Shown in pieces: positions 31,901 through 43,189 of a DNA stretch of 64,000 nucleotides. Made by a program: the position numbers and the translations under genes. Source of the stretch: Anadara kagoshimensis (lineage: Eukaryota > Mollusca > Bivalvia > Arcoida > Arcidae); contig CM037862.1 of the NCBI GenBank assembly GCA_021292105.1, positions 27,440,798 through 27,504,797 on the forward strand, read 5' to 3'. Numbering within the stretch: position 1 is the first letter of the stretch; each line of letters begins with the position of its first letter. Below the pieces are notes generated by a model. That model worked only from the letters and a program-made list of their open reading frames with translations, made no database searches and was not told the origin of the DNA.

Positions 31901-34900
31901 AAAGAATAAAAAATTACCAGATGTTTGGAAAACAATTCTACAATTTGTTGACTTTATATATGAAACAAGAATACCCATATCACAAGTGCAATTTGCTAAT
32001 TTTTAGATTTTAAATATTTAAAATAAACGTACGGCAACTGATTTATTTAGGTGCAGAACATCACATACCATCAGACTTTAGTGACGATTCTTCATCGGAT
32101 GATAATGTTGATTTATCTAACATGACGGAAGAAGAGAAAAAAGAATATTTTGAGAAAAAAGAAAGAAGAAGACAGGAACGAGAGAGAAAGAGAAGAGAAA
32201 AATATGGAAGTAAATACGATGAGATAATGGAAAGGCGGGAAAGGTTAGTAGTCCGTGGTTGGCATTATCTGGTATAAAGGTACCAGTCCATGTTTTAAAT
32301 TCATAAAAAACTGAAACCTTTCCTAACGGCGATGAGATAAAAAAATTGTTTAATGTCTAAGCCATTGAACATTATGATTGCTTGACTGATTAATTGATTC
32401 ATTAATGGATTTATCATCTACATATTATACCAGTGTTCAGTTTACAGCACTAGACGACCGTTGTGGAATACAATCCCTCATCAGCAGTGCTTGGACCCAA
32501 ATTGTTAAATCTAAAATCGATTGATTGATTGAATGAATGAATGGGGTTTTACGTCCAAATAAAGGAAATTCCACTTATATCGATACGCCAACAGCTAAAG
32601 ATGAAATGACGGAAATTTTTACCGTTGCACTGTGCTCATGGCAATTTTACAAATAGCTTCTTTATTGAAAAATGCTTACCGTGACATGGTGCATCGGGTA
32701 TTATTTCATTTCTAAATTCTGAGTGCTTGGCGAATGAATAGTCACCACTATTTTTGAAGCAATAAAAACTACAGTTTTTGCCTTCTAAAATACATTATAC
32801 ATGAATTACTTTGTAATTCCGTTTTCAAACTATCTTCATTAGAAAGCGAAAGGAACAACTAGAAAAAGAACGCGAGGAGAGAGAAAGACTGAAAAGAGAA
32901 CAAGAGCAAAAAGAAAGAGAAGAACAAGAAAAACTTGAGCAAGAAATGAAAGGCAAATTTACAAGGCGGGAATCGTCTTTCCTACGACGCCAAAGCTCTT
33001 CGTCACACCTTGGTAAACCTAACAATCGTCCAAAAAGTATGGTGACGTATGAGAAGGGTACACCAAGAGATTTTGGATACAGTCAAAAAGTGGACAATAG
33101 AGAACATGGTCTAAGTCATGATTCCTGGAAAAAGCTCGAGAAGGGCGATGGTCACAGTAGGAGAGGTACTTATTTCATGGTTTTGAATGTTAGAAATTTA
33201 GAACTTACTGGCAGTTATATACTGTTTTATTAAATTTTTAAATAATTAAACGGAAGGCAAAAACAAAAGAACCAGAATCTATGCAATTAAATGTATTATT
33301 CAGACTTTTTCCGTTATTGGTCTTTTTATATCGCAACACTCTTACATTCTTTTATTTCTTTAATTAAAAAATTCACATATAAAATTTAATGTTATGTCTA
33401 GAATATGCAGTTTTATATCATGCACTTATCTTCTAATCTGATAACAATACTTTTTAAAAATCACCACGAATAAATAAATAAATAAAATGTTTATGGTTTT
33501 ACAGGAAGTGACAGTGGTGAAAGTATTGAACCGGGGAAGTTGAAAAGAGAAGCCACAATGATTAAGAAACTTCCCATCATACCTCAAGGAAAAGTGCTAA
33601 CGAATGGTAAATATTATAAGTAGATGTGTTTTTATTTTAATAAATCATAATAATATAATGTATTTGTGACTGAATCAAGAACAACATGAATTAATAGAAA
33701 TGCTTAGGCCAAACTAGACAATGAGATCCTTCTGTTTAAGCGGTCAATTTGTTTCAAACAATTGATTGTCATTTTCACTCATGTGTTAAGTGCATAATCT
33801 TGATTTTCTACCGGCAAAAGAAATATTCAATTTAATTTTCAGGTTATTTGCAGAATTTATTTTATGAAAACTTCTTTTGGTAAAAATTTAAATTAATAAC
33901 TTTTAGATCCTCTTTTTACAAACTTTCTCTAGTTAATGTGCCAAATCGTGTTTGGAAAGTTGCTAAAAACCGCAATTACGTAGTACTACATACCGGTAAA
34001 ACATAATTCGTATATTCTAGTATTCTAAAGTTATTGGTAATGTAATTTGTAAGATATTGGTAATTATTGTCTTTTCATTTCAGATGACATAAAGGGCAAA
34101 AAGGATAAAGTAAAGGTAAAGTAGTTATACAAGAACTGTCACCTCGGATTTATCAGAGATACTCATCATGGTATCAAACTAGAAAAACAAACAAACATAC
34201 CAATCCATATCCAAAACACAATCCCAAAGCAAGATAAAAACTTTGAAACTGGGAAACCAGGCGAAACACTTGAACCTCCACCACCAACACCCGTCCCGTG
34301 TATACGTATAATCAAAATTTGGAACGAAACAAATATGGAACCAGCTTCAAAACAGGCTTCAAATATAGTCTTTAGTTGGCGCGCTAACTGAATTATAAGT
34401 TTAAATACGTCAGAACTTGCAGAATATGATGCCAATCTATTGAATAATGACAGGCTACTAGTATTAACTAAACTACAAAATTTCTGCAATCTTATATATC
34501 CATCTAATTTGATTCTGTGAAACTAATTTCCAATAAATCCTGGCATTCAAATAAGTTATCTTTCATAACACCTGGTATAATTTTACTATTATAAAATATT
34601 ACAAGGCAATTCTTAGACAATAAATAAAACCGGAAGCCTAGTAGATATATCAACTGTACAGAAAATAAATTTTCACCTTTGAATTTTATTTTACAATAAT
34701 GGTGATACTAATTATATCTTTTATATCCAGGGTGGGCCAAGCAGTAACGGAACTACATTATGTAAGTATCAATTATCAATTCTTTGAACAATTTAAACCC
34801 GAAAGTTTCATTTCATTTATATATCAGAATTCATTATCAAAGTTTTCGATGTATGTGTTAAGAATCAGATAGAAATTATGTATTAACTGCAGTAAGAAAA

Positions 34901-37900
34901 GTAAAAGTGTAAATGGAACGTTTTAGATGATACAAGGAAGCCGGAGGGAAAACAACGACTTTCGGCAAACGAAATAACAAACTTTCTTACAATAGGCCCG
35001 ATTGGAATTCGTACTTAAGCTGAAAAGTTAGGTTAATCTTTGAAAAGAGTAAAACCTGTATAATTAGGACTTTAAAAGACAAATTATCGTTATATTGAAG
35101 GTTGTATCCATCGTTTAATGAGAAATGGAATGATTTTAAACCTCTCAACAAGTTCGAACACTGCTTTGTATCCTACCGTTGACAGCTATGTTGTTTTGTT
35201 TCTTTTAAAGCTGATGAAGATGACTATAGCATTGAGAACCAAGAAAAAGAAGAACAGGAACAAAAAAGGAGAGAACGAAAGCTACGGAGTAAGTTTGAAT
35301 CATAAGACATAAACACATTGCCAAAAAGCAAGAGATGAAAACTTATAGCTTGAAAACGGATTGACGCAATGATAAAATGATGCAAAATAAACTTATTGGA
35401 AGTACTTATCAGTGTGTTGAATGCAAACAGTTCAACAATCAAAACAAACATTTAAACAAACTTTAGAAAACCGCACAGGTAGATTCTGTTTTGCAATGTT
35501 CTGTTCTAGAAACGTAAAAACGATGATGAAAATATTTTGTCTTGTTTCTTGATTTCTATATGCACTAGGCAATAATGTAATGTCATAAGTGTTCTGTAAA
35601 TTGCGAAATTTTCTTGTTCTCTTTATTCTTGCTTAAATTTGCCTGAGAAAAACAATGTAAAAACAACTTACATTTCCAATGAATGCCAACCTACTTAGCG
35701 AAAATAATTGTACACGGATAATTGGAAATGTAATTTCTGGTAAAATATAACTGAGGTAAAAAATCCTATTTACAGTATGCGAAGTAATTTGAAATGTAAC
35801 TATTTAAGTATACAATACGTGTTACTTTCAGAACAAGAGGAAGAAAAAGAGGAGATACTAGAGGTTGGAGCCGACGGTAAAATGCGATTAAAGAAGAAAA
35901 AGTTTGATTTGCAAGATTTAGACAATGAGACATTACGCAAACTAGGAATAGATCCCAGCTTATCTAATGTAGAAATTGCCAAACGGTTGAAGGTAAGAAA
36001 GATTAATAAAGCTGTTTTGTACTTAGATTTGACTGAATATTATCAACTGCCTCTATGTTGAAATCGAATTCTTGGGTCATCGGAGGTAAAAATGTCTAAA
36101 GGACCAACTCACTGATTACAGTGTCTATTACCGTTTAAATTCAAATTCCAAGTGGGCAGATCTTGGAGCGAGAAATATTAAATGTTTGCTTTTAAACGTC
36201 GGCGTATTTCCAGACACTCAGATTTCCTCTACCACCCTAGTACTGATCCCCTTGAGAGTGAAAGAATCTAGAATTAGTGAAAACACCATTAAATTGTTGA
36301 TTTTGTCGTTCGTTTCTCGATTTTTTAGTTTGGAGTTTAAAAAGTTTTGGATGCATCTAGAGATATGTTCAGATCAAGTTGTCAAATTGTGGTTCAATGC
36401 AATGAGCACAAGATTTCATTTGTTTTCTATAATAGGAAACTAATTTTATTTCTAAATGAACAAGATCGCTAGCAATCAGCCTTTCTGAATCAACACACCA
36501 TGATGACTATAGGTTAAGACTTCATGCTGTTAAATGCTGGTAAAGAGTGACGTGGCAATGTCTATTTCAGGCTTTATTTGGTGACCAGATCCAGATTACA
36601 GATGGAGGACGTATAATCGGAACCAAACATGTCGATGACTTTGATTCTGATATGGATGATGATATGCTCGCCGACCAAGAAGATCTTGATTTAACAACAC
36701 GTAATAAATTATTTATATTCAAATAGTTTATTTACTCAATACAGGGATTCGAAACTGTGAAATCATAATTCACGGTTTTATTGCAACAAATTGGAAACTG
36801 ACAATTTGTGTTTTAATACTTCTCCTATTGCACAATTTCATTTTCTTGAAATTATCGAGAATTGGTTCGGACGGAATCAATGGTTCATGAGACGCGCAAA
36901 AGTATTAACGCACTTAGTTTGGTTTTCTTCTTTCATTATATTCACCATTACAAATAATGTAAGATAATTTCGTTTTTAATGAAAACAGCCTACAATTTCT
37001 TGTTTAATTCAATTGTCGATAGTCATTCTACAATCTGATATTATCAATTTGCGTTATTTCTTGCAGTGAAAGGATTACGAAGAGTGAATGTATTGTTCAA
37101 AAGAGGCGGATCAGCTGCCAGACGACACCTGTTGCGATTACTGGAGGAATGTAACCTTCTTGAAAAGGCAAAATCTAAAAAGATATTGGATGAAACAGGT
37201 AAACAAAAAATTAAAATTATAAATACATGTACTTAAACTAGAAAGTTTAGCGGAAAAGAGGAACCATTGCTAATATTTTAAACCAAAGTGTTTTACCATC
37301 TCCGGTTTGATTGAAAATTTTTATCTAGTCGGACAATACATCTTAGTTTATTCCATCCAATAGTAGTCTATAGGAGAATATATTTTTGACAAAAATATGT
37401 ATTTTGCATCCATGAACGCAACCAAAAACACGACACAATAAAGTCAATGATAAAACACTACAGTAGACATGATAACATGATAAGACTAAACACGCATTTG
37501 GAGCACTTAATATAAAACAAGAAACTGGTAAAATCTTCAAAAAAGGTGTGGTTATAGCACTATGAGAAAGCTTCCGATAATTTCATTCATTTTACAACCA
37601 ATGTTCTATGATTAGTACGATCGCAAAAGTTGAGACCCAGATATAATACGTAAGACAAAGGTGTTTTAACAAAGTGTCACTCAGAAGATTAGTTCAGGTA
37701 CCTTTTGTAAGGTTCTAAGCACTTTGTAAAGATCGTATGGTAAAATAAGGTTTTCTGGTTGATATGGCAATCCTAATATAAGTTGATAGTTCAAATGAAA
37801 AATAATTTAATTATGATGAATTATTATTTACAGAGGGAATTGATTTCCTTAATCACTACAAATTGGTGGATCCTGATAAAATTGAAAACTATGCCCGTGC

Positions 37901-40900
37901 CTTTGTTGTAGAAGATTCCGATTTTGATACTATTCTGAAGTCAAATGTGAGTATATAAAATATTTTGGCGTCACTAACAATTTGGAATTTTATGGGTTTT
38001 TTAAACTCATTTGTAAAAGGACCATTTTCATACACGCCTGTTTTTTTAATTTTCATAATATTGCCTGAATGAATGTCTGTTAAAGAAACGCAAAACCTTT
38101 GCTTTGTATTCTCGTCTTTTTAACTTTTGCAATACAGTGCATATTGCAAATAAGAGTTCATCGAAGATATTAAGTATGCATGGATTTGTCAATATTCAAA
38201 ATCATATAAACCAACTATAGCACGTCATATAAACAAACGAAATAAGATAAAAATGAACACGTTTCAAGACAACTGGTTACGAAACATCCGATTTATCCAT
38301 TTTTTCGTTGAACTAAAAAAAACATGTCATAGGTAATGGTTCATATCGGTTTGTGATTTTGATTTGAAGTGAATTTTTGTAATATGTTGTATTTCTATAT
38401 TTTTCAGTATATGCTGTAATTAAATTACTTTGTTTTAATGCTTTAATTAAAACAATGAAATATTCAAATTCTTTCTAGGATACGAAGATTGCTTTGGATG
38501 GAATACAAGGACTTCGCCATTTGTCAGAAAAAGAATTAGATTACGTATTCAAGGTAAGCAATATCTTGTAGCAGAACAAAGATTGACAGTTTTCAGTATG
38601 TGTAATATCTATTCCCCAATCATTAATCGAACTTAAGTTGAAATACCTCCAATCTTTTTAATTTAGTGATATGTTCTGCGAATTTTTGCTTAAATAATTT
38701 CTCTACTTTGAATTTCCGAAATATTACATATTATACCAATCTTAATTTTACAGCACTAGACGGCCGTTTCGGAATACATTTTCTCATCAGTAGTGCTTGG
38801 ACCAAAATTGTGAAAATAAATTGTCAAGGGCTGAAAAATATTTACAAAGAAGCAAAATATATTTAACCAAATTCAACTAAGAATATGCTTTGAACGAGGG
38901 CGTATACCACAGTTTTTCTAAGATATCCCATTCTTAATGTAGGACATATTACTCCCTCTTCATGGTATATTACTTATCAGAACGTTATTATATTTAAAAA
39001 GTTTGTCTATTGCGATTATTAGCAAAATATGGCGTGTGCAAAAAAGTAATTTCAGTATTTTTGCTCATAGGTTTTACATATTGATGAAGCCACTGAAGTT
39101 TCATTTAGGATGTTTGCAGTTATCAGTGCTCTTTGTGAACGAGTTACCTCCCTTGAGTAAGTATCAATTTACGCACAAGATAACATCATTTTTATTTTCC
39201 AAAAACATTTTGTGCAGTTTAATCGCCTTTATTTTATTTCATTTTTTTAAATGTACAAACAATGGTCAAAACATTTAATGTATCATTATTTTTACACTAA
39301 AACTATTGCTTAATTGGTGGTCTTTTTCGTATTTTGGAATGTATATTGCAATGTAGATTTAATAGTGAAGGACAAGATGATAGTGTCCAAAAAGCGGAGA
39401 TGATAGACGTTTTTAATCATGAAACCTAGATTTATTGCCTCCAGTATTGGCGCCATAAAAACTTTGTCGATAAATTGATTGAGATAAACATAAAAAGTAA
39501 TATACATTAGGAAAAACAAATTGCCGATTATCGGGTTGGCAAAGTTTTCTAGTGGCATTAAAACAAGGTTGTACTGTTAATAATTACTTGCATGTTGCTT
39601 GTCATATAGAAGTTTTTAATGCGTACATGTAGTTGTATACATTGTATGAAAAATCTCAACGCGAACTAAACTATATTGAATTCAGTGTGTTTATAAATTA
39701 AATCGTTGTTTCTTTTTTTCAGTAATTTGAGCAAACACTTGTTGGAAATGTGTCAACTAGCTGACTTAGAAAGGAAGCTCGATTTATACAAAGCAATATT
39801 CTACCACAACATACCGTCATATATTGACAGCAATTTCATCACTTCTGATTCTTTGAAAATAGAACTAATGGCTGGTGGACTGAACTGGAACCAACAGAAA
39901 TATGTCATGGAGAGAATGCAGCCAAACAAATTTGGAGATGTAGGTCTCTCTTTGTTCCTTCTCTGCCTATTTCTACTTATATATTCTCTCTGTAAAATTT
40001 GGCGACTTCGTCTTTAACATTGTCAATTTAACTCTTGTATAACGGAGACGAAACGATTATACTGTTGGCCAATATTAAGTTACTAATGGTTATTACACTT
40101 ATTTTATATCTATCCTACTTGGGGAAGTTACATGGCAAACAATGACACATTTTATTGGAAAAAAATATTTTAAGTTCCATACTAAACAAATTTTCAGCAA
40201 TATCCACTTCTATGATCTTTCAATCTTGGGCATTTCTACAATTAAAAAATGTTGGCCAGTATATAAGTTTTCGTTTTCAGATTCTATGTATAAATTCACA
40301 TACCTGCTGATGGTCGATTTTTTACTCCTAGAACTTTAGTGCCCCATTATTCCTTAATAGAACGCCATGGTATAAATAAAAGAATCTTCATCAAGACGCA
40401 AAACACTAATGCTAAACTTTTATTATAATAATAATTTTCTCTTTTGTGATATACTTCTAATGGTGACGCCATGCTTTCAGTACTGTCAGTGCTTTAATTT
40501 CTTTTCAGATATCTTTTCTAGATTATATTTGTTACATACCATTGTTTTTATCGATGCATGATAACATATGTGACGACCCATTTGACATGTCGAGAGAGAA
40601 GTATCAGATGCCACCAAGAAAACGACCACCTTCCGCTCAGAGAGACATGAATCCACTAGGACAACCGTTAAAGAAGGATTCAACTTACCTGATGAGAAAA
40701 CAAGCACAGGACTTACTAGAGGGTAAAATCAGTGCACATGCAGTATCTAAGGATTATCTGGACGTACTTAATAAATATTCAAAGTAAGTTTCTTATGTCA
40801 TTTAAAGGTTACTATAATCAAGTACAAACATAACGGTCGATGGCGAACTTACACCAGGGAAATCAGTCCATGAGCTCCGGAAGGGTAGGGATCTCTTCTC

Positions 40901-41233
40901 TACCTAGCTAGCTGGAAAATTAATACAAAGAGGAAAATAATAAAACAAAAGAAAGAGGCAAGCAAACAAGAAAAAATAACAATATAGCATTAATAAAGAA
41001 AGAAAACACACAATCGTGTTATAAATTCACCACTTTGAAAGGGCAGTGGGTATTATACTATATCATATGTCGACTCTTATAAACATTTTGTTTTGGTCCG
41101 TTATTGTCATTCATCTTCTAAGTTTAGTTTAATGTTGTATTTTTGTAGATTACCAGATATTAACAAAAAGAAGAGTACAGATGGAGAGGAATCGAGTACT
41201 ACGACAGAAGAATATCATGATTTGATTTATTAG
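28918..41233 (+). CDS. Gene 2: tandem paralog of gene 1 (19 exons seen, 5' end unresolved)
   Basis: Exons: 28918-28957, 29491-30197, 30445-30460, 31560-31663, 32051-32243, 32843-33165, 33505-33606, 34084-34115, 34731-34761, 35211-35288, 35832-35992, 36571-36700, 37067-37198, 37834-37946, 38479-38553, 39071-39156, 39723-39939, 40509-40783, 41149-41233. After two bases that complete an earlier codon they give 966 codons including the TAG at 41231-41233, with no internal stop. Modules: three GGTR/YHS repeats, an acidic plus K/E/R linker, a long charged helix at 32843 (KEREERERLKREQEQKERE), variable linkers, then the C-terminal region shared with gene 1. It lacks the RTKSGR repeats and the GLISP.SDWT pair. 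Either the protein starts at one of two adjacent ATGs (29498, 29501), or it is spliced from upstream exons. The phase of 28918 demands an upstream donor leaving one base. AATAAA hexamers at 41248 and 41259 would give a very short 3' UTR. Confidence 0.78.
29491..30197 (+). CDS. Gene 2 exon with GGTRHV / YHS repeats
   Basis: A 707-nt exon paralogous to 8827-9470. It contains YSYRSTYTPGGTRHVKRKKK, ADGTYGDSESYHS, HSYYSVVSPGGTRHVRRRRR, EDGTYSDSESYHSADD, then a Ser/Asp/Glu-rich insert not seen in gene 1, a third EVSEGGTRRTVKK unit and an IGYGASKPTKRD tail. Two adjacent ATGs at 29498 and 29501 are the best candidates if the gene has its own start. Confidence 0.88.
30445..30460 (+). CDS. Gene 2 sixteen-nucleotide microexon (candidate)
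   Basis: Sixteen bases (GTTCCATTGTTGGAGG) lie between a strong pyrimidine-rich acceptor and a gtaggc donor. They convert phase 1 to phase 2, exactly what exons 29491-30197 and 31560-31663 need. They add Ser-Ile-Val-Gly-Gly, with no sequence match to the gene 1 microexon. Confidence 0.5.
30893..31010 (+). mobile_element. tRNA-derived SINE, family D, truncated
   Basis: Starts with the A-box 'tagctcagttggtagaatgc' and jumps to 'tatagctggcgacgtctcga', the inverse of the family D body. The middle is missing. Intron of gene 2. Confidence 0.65.
31125..31395. repeat. Interspersed repeat family A copy (inverted), longest
   Basis: Runs from 'gagggccgtcatcacagtat' through 'gtagctagctaaacaggagg' to 'cttctggattgtgattcgga'. 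The most complete copy in the window, useful as a reference for the family. Confidence 0.65.
32535..32760. mobile_element. SINE fragment, family D
   Basis: Diverged body with 'ccacttatatcgatacgcca' and 'gagtgcttggcgaa'. Intron of gene 2. Confidence 0.5.
32843..33165 (+). CDS. Gene 2 charged helix exon
   Basis: A 323-nt exon. The first about 38 residues are an almost uninterrupted E/K/R/Q run typical of a single alpha-helix or coiled coil. A Ser/Arg-rich tail follows (RRESSFLRRQSSSSHLGKP) and then a lysine-rich end. It occupies the place of gene 1's GLISP.SDWT exons but is not clearly homologous to them, so this linker has diverged between the paralogs. Confidence 0.8.
38727..38932. repeat. 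Interspersed repeat family C copy
   Basis: Contains 'cagcactagacggccgtttc' and 'atcagtagtgcttggaccaa' in the gene 2 intron before exon 39071. The GCACTA/TAGTGC ends of the core can form a hairpin. A related fragment lies at 32420-32512. Confidence 0.6.
39723..41233 (+). CDS. Gene 2 C-terminal EF-hand-like region and stop (3 exons)
   Basis: Exons 39723-39939 (217 nt), 40509-40783 and 41149-41233. Landmarks LSKHLLE, RKLDLYKAIFYHNI, ELMAGGLNWNQQKYVMERMQ, then QPNKFGDISFLDY, IPLFLSMHDNI, MNPLGQPLKK and a Thr/Glu-rich end. Here the loop-like QPNKFGDISFLD keeps an EF-hand Gly at position 6, Ile at 8 and an acidic residue at 12, but starts with Q. It is therefore closer to a working EF-hand than gene 1, though still atypical. 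Stop TAG at 41231-41233. Confidence 0.87.
40848..40915. repeat. Interspersed repeat family A fragment
   Basis: Short copy with 'gagctccggaagggtaggga' in the last intron of gene 2. Confidence 0.5.
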
Positions 41234-43001
41234 GAATGTACAGCTATAATAAAAAGTGAATAAAATACTTTGTACAAGTGAGGATGTGGAAAAATGGTTG
41301 TGTTCATTGTAAATATAAATCCATGTTTGTTTAATCTGATATTTATTTCATATGAAACAGTGTAAACAGTGGAAATTACACATTACGTTTTTACGAGGTG
41401 TACAAGCAGTGGCCGTGTTCATTATAAATATGAATTAATATTTGTTCAATTTGACAGTGTTAGTTGCATAGCATTTTATATGAAATTGCAAATTGTTGAG
41501 CCGATTTTATGAATACAAATATAAACAGAGGAACTAGCCTATTAATTTGTCATGTAATGACAGAATGGATGTTCAAAACTAAATATCCTATAAAACAGTG
41601 GATGTCTTAAACGTTAACAATCGCCGTTTCCGGACAATCAAGTTCGAAGAAAGGAGAATAAAACAATAGACACGAGACACCGACTCGAATCATATGTGTT
41701 CTGAATTTGTATGCTCTACTGAATTTGTATATAATGGATTATTGTGATATATCTCCGAGGACAATAATTGATTTGAATGCAGAATATTAGTATTTTTGTG
41801 TATGACAGTGCCGAATTTTGTACTTTTTTGGATGCCACTTTACAGTTTTACTTTATTTCAATGCTTTAGATTTTAGATTTGATGGTATTCGTTTTAATTC
41901 AAATGTGTGATGACTTAATGAAGCATACGTCTTATGATTGATTGAGCAGGTGTGTGGGAATCGGTATTTATGTTATTATTATTTTTAATCATTCATAAAC
42001 CACCACAACCTTCTTTTGTGATACAATGCATGTACATGCCTGCAAATTTGATATCAATTTTGTTTTGCTCTGTAGCATAAAACGTAACTAGAGAGATAGA
42101 AATAGACTAAATGAATATTTATCTCGAAATCAGGACCATGTCCATTTTTATGCTGAAATAAGTAATCGCTTGATGGAATTTTTTCTGTGTGAGATGCAAA
42201 AGTATGCAGTTACAAATGACAGTAGGCACAAGGTTTCCAAAAATAAACACATGTTGAATATATTCTTCAATCGTACCTTTTAAAGTAAAGCAGATTGAGC
42301 ATATGACACAGTGCGACAACTATAGAGTCACGACAGCACAATAATCTACGTTAGAGATAAATAGGAAGATCAACAAAATTGTGCAGTGCAACTGTTTTTA
42401 ATGAAAAGTACAGGAATTTTCATAAAATAATAATAAACAGTTTTATATTATGATTTTGAATTATAATGCATACTGTTTTCAGAATATTTTCATGCTGAAT
42501 AAAATTGTTTTGTATTAATAATATCAATTTAGAGGGTTTTTTTATTTTGATAAACATTTTTTGTTTTTTATTTTGTTTTCATTTTTGGTTACGTTTTGAA
42601 TCGAAAGATGTAAACGATTGAAATATTCTTGGTTTTGGTGAATTGTATTGGTCCTTTTTTACGATATAACTTTCGAATACAACTCTATGAGTTACATTTT
42701 ACTGACACCGAGCAAACGCACAAGAGGAAAACCTGTCCTTAATTCAGAACACCGGAGTCTAACGCAAAGAGAATGAGATGTATAATATATATATCCAATG
42801 CTGACCAATACTTGTTTTCATACATTAAAACATATCTTGATGAAAAACAAGATAAACGGGGCTTTTATTGTAAATGCTAATCGTAATTTAATTTTTGTAT
42901 TTGTTCCCTTAAAATTCCAATCGGATTTTAATATAAAACCTCTTAGAAATGAAACAATAGCCAAATGCAACCATGGTTATTTTATTCCAACTACGGACTG
43001 C
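41234..43001. other. Convergent intergenic region between gene 2 and gene 3
   Basis: No coding exon seen. It holds the 3' ends of two convergent genes. For gene 2 there are AATAAA hexamers at 41248 and 41259. For the - strand gene 3 there are TTTATT (AATAAA on -) at 42981-42986 and 42864-42869. The rest is AT-rich, with no repeat I could assign. Confidence 0.5.
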
Positions 43002-43189
43002 TCATCTCACTATTGCTTTCACGTATGTGATATTTCTTGACGCTCTCATGAACGTGTAGTCCGGTATAGACCTCCATGACTGTCCGTCATTATCACTGAC
43101 CACATAACCAAAACCAGTATTACTGATGCCGTATAGAGTCCTACTTCGCTTCTCCATGCCAAGAATGGTGCCAATCATTGGTGAAAGAG
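43002..43189 (-). CDS. Gene 3 last exon with Asp-box motif
   Basis: The terminal exon encodes GTILGMEKRSRTLYGISNTG and then SDNDGQSWRSI, an exact Asp-box (BNR) pattern S-x-D-x-G-x-[ST]-W at residues 579-586 of the visible protein, and ends in KAIVR-stop. A single Asp-box is a structural beta-hairpin found in sialidase and sortilin-type propellers and in other secreted proteins. It does not by itself imply enzyme activity. Confidence 0.82.
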
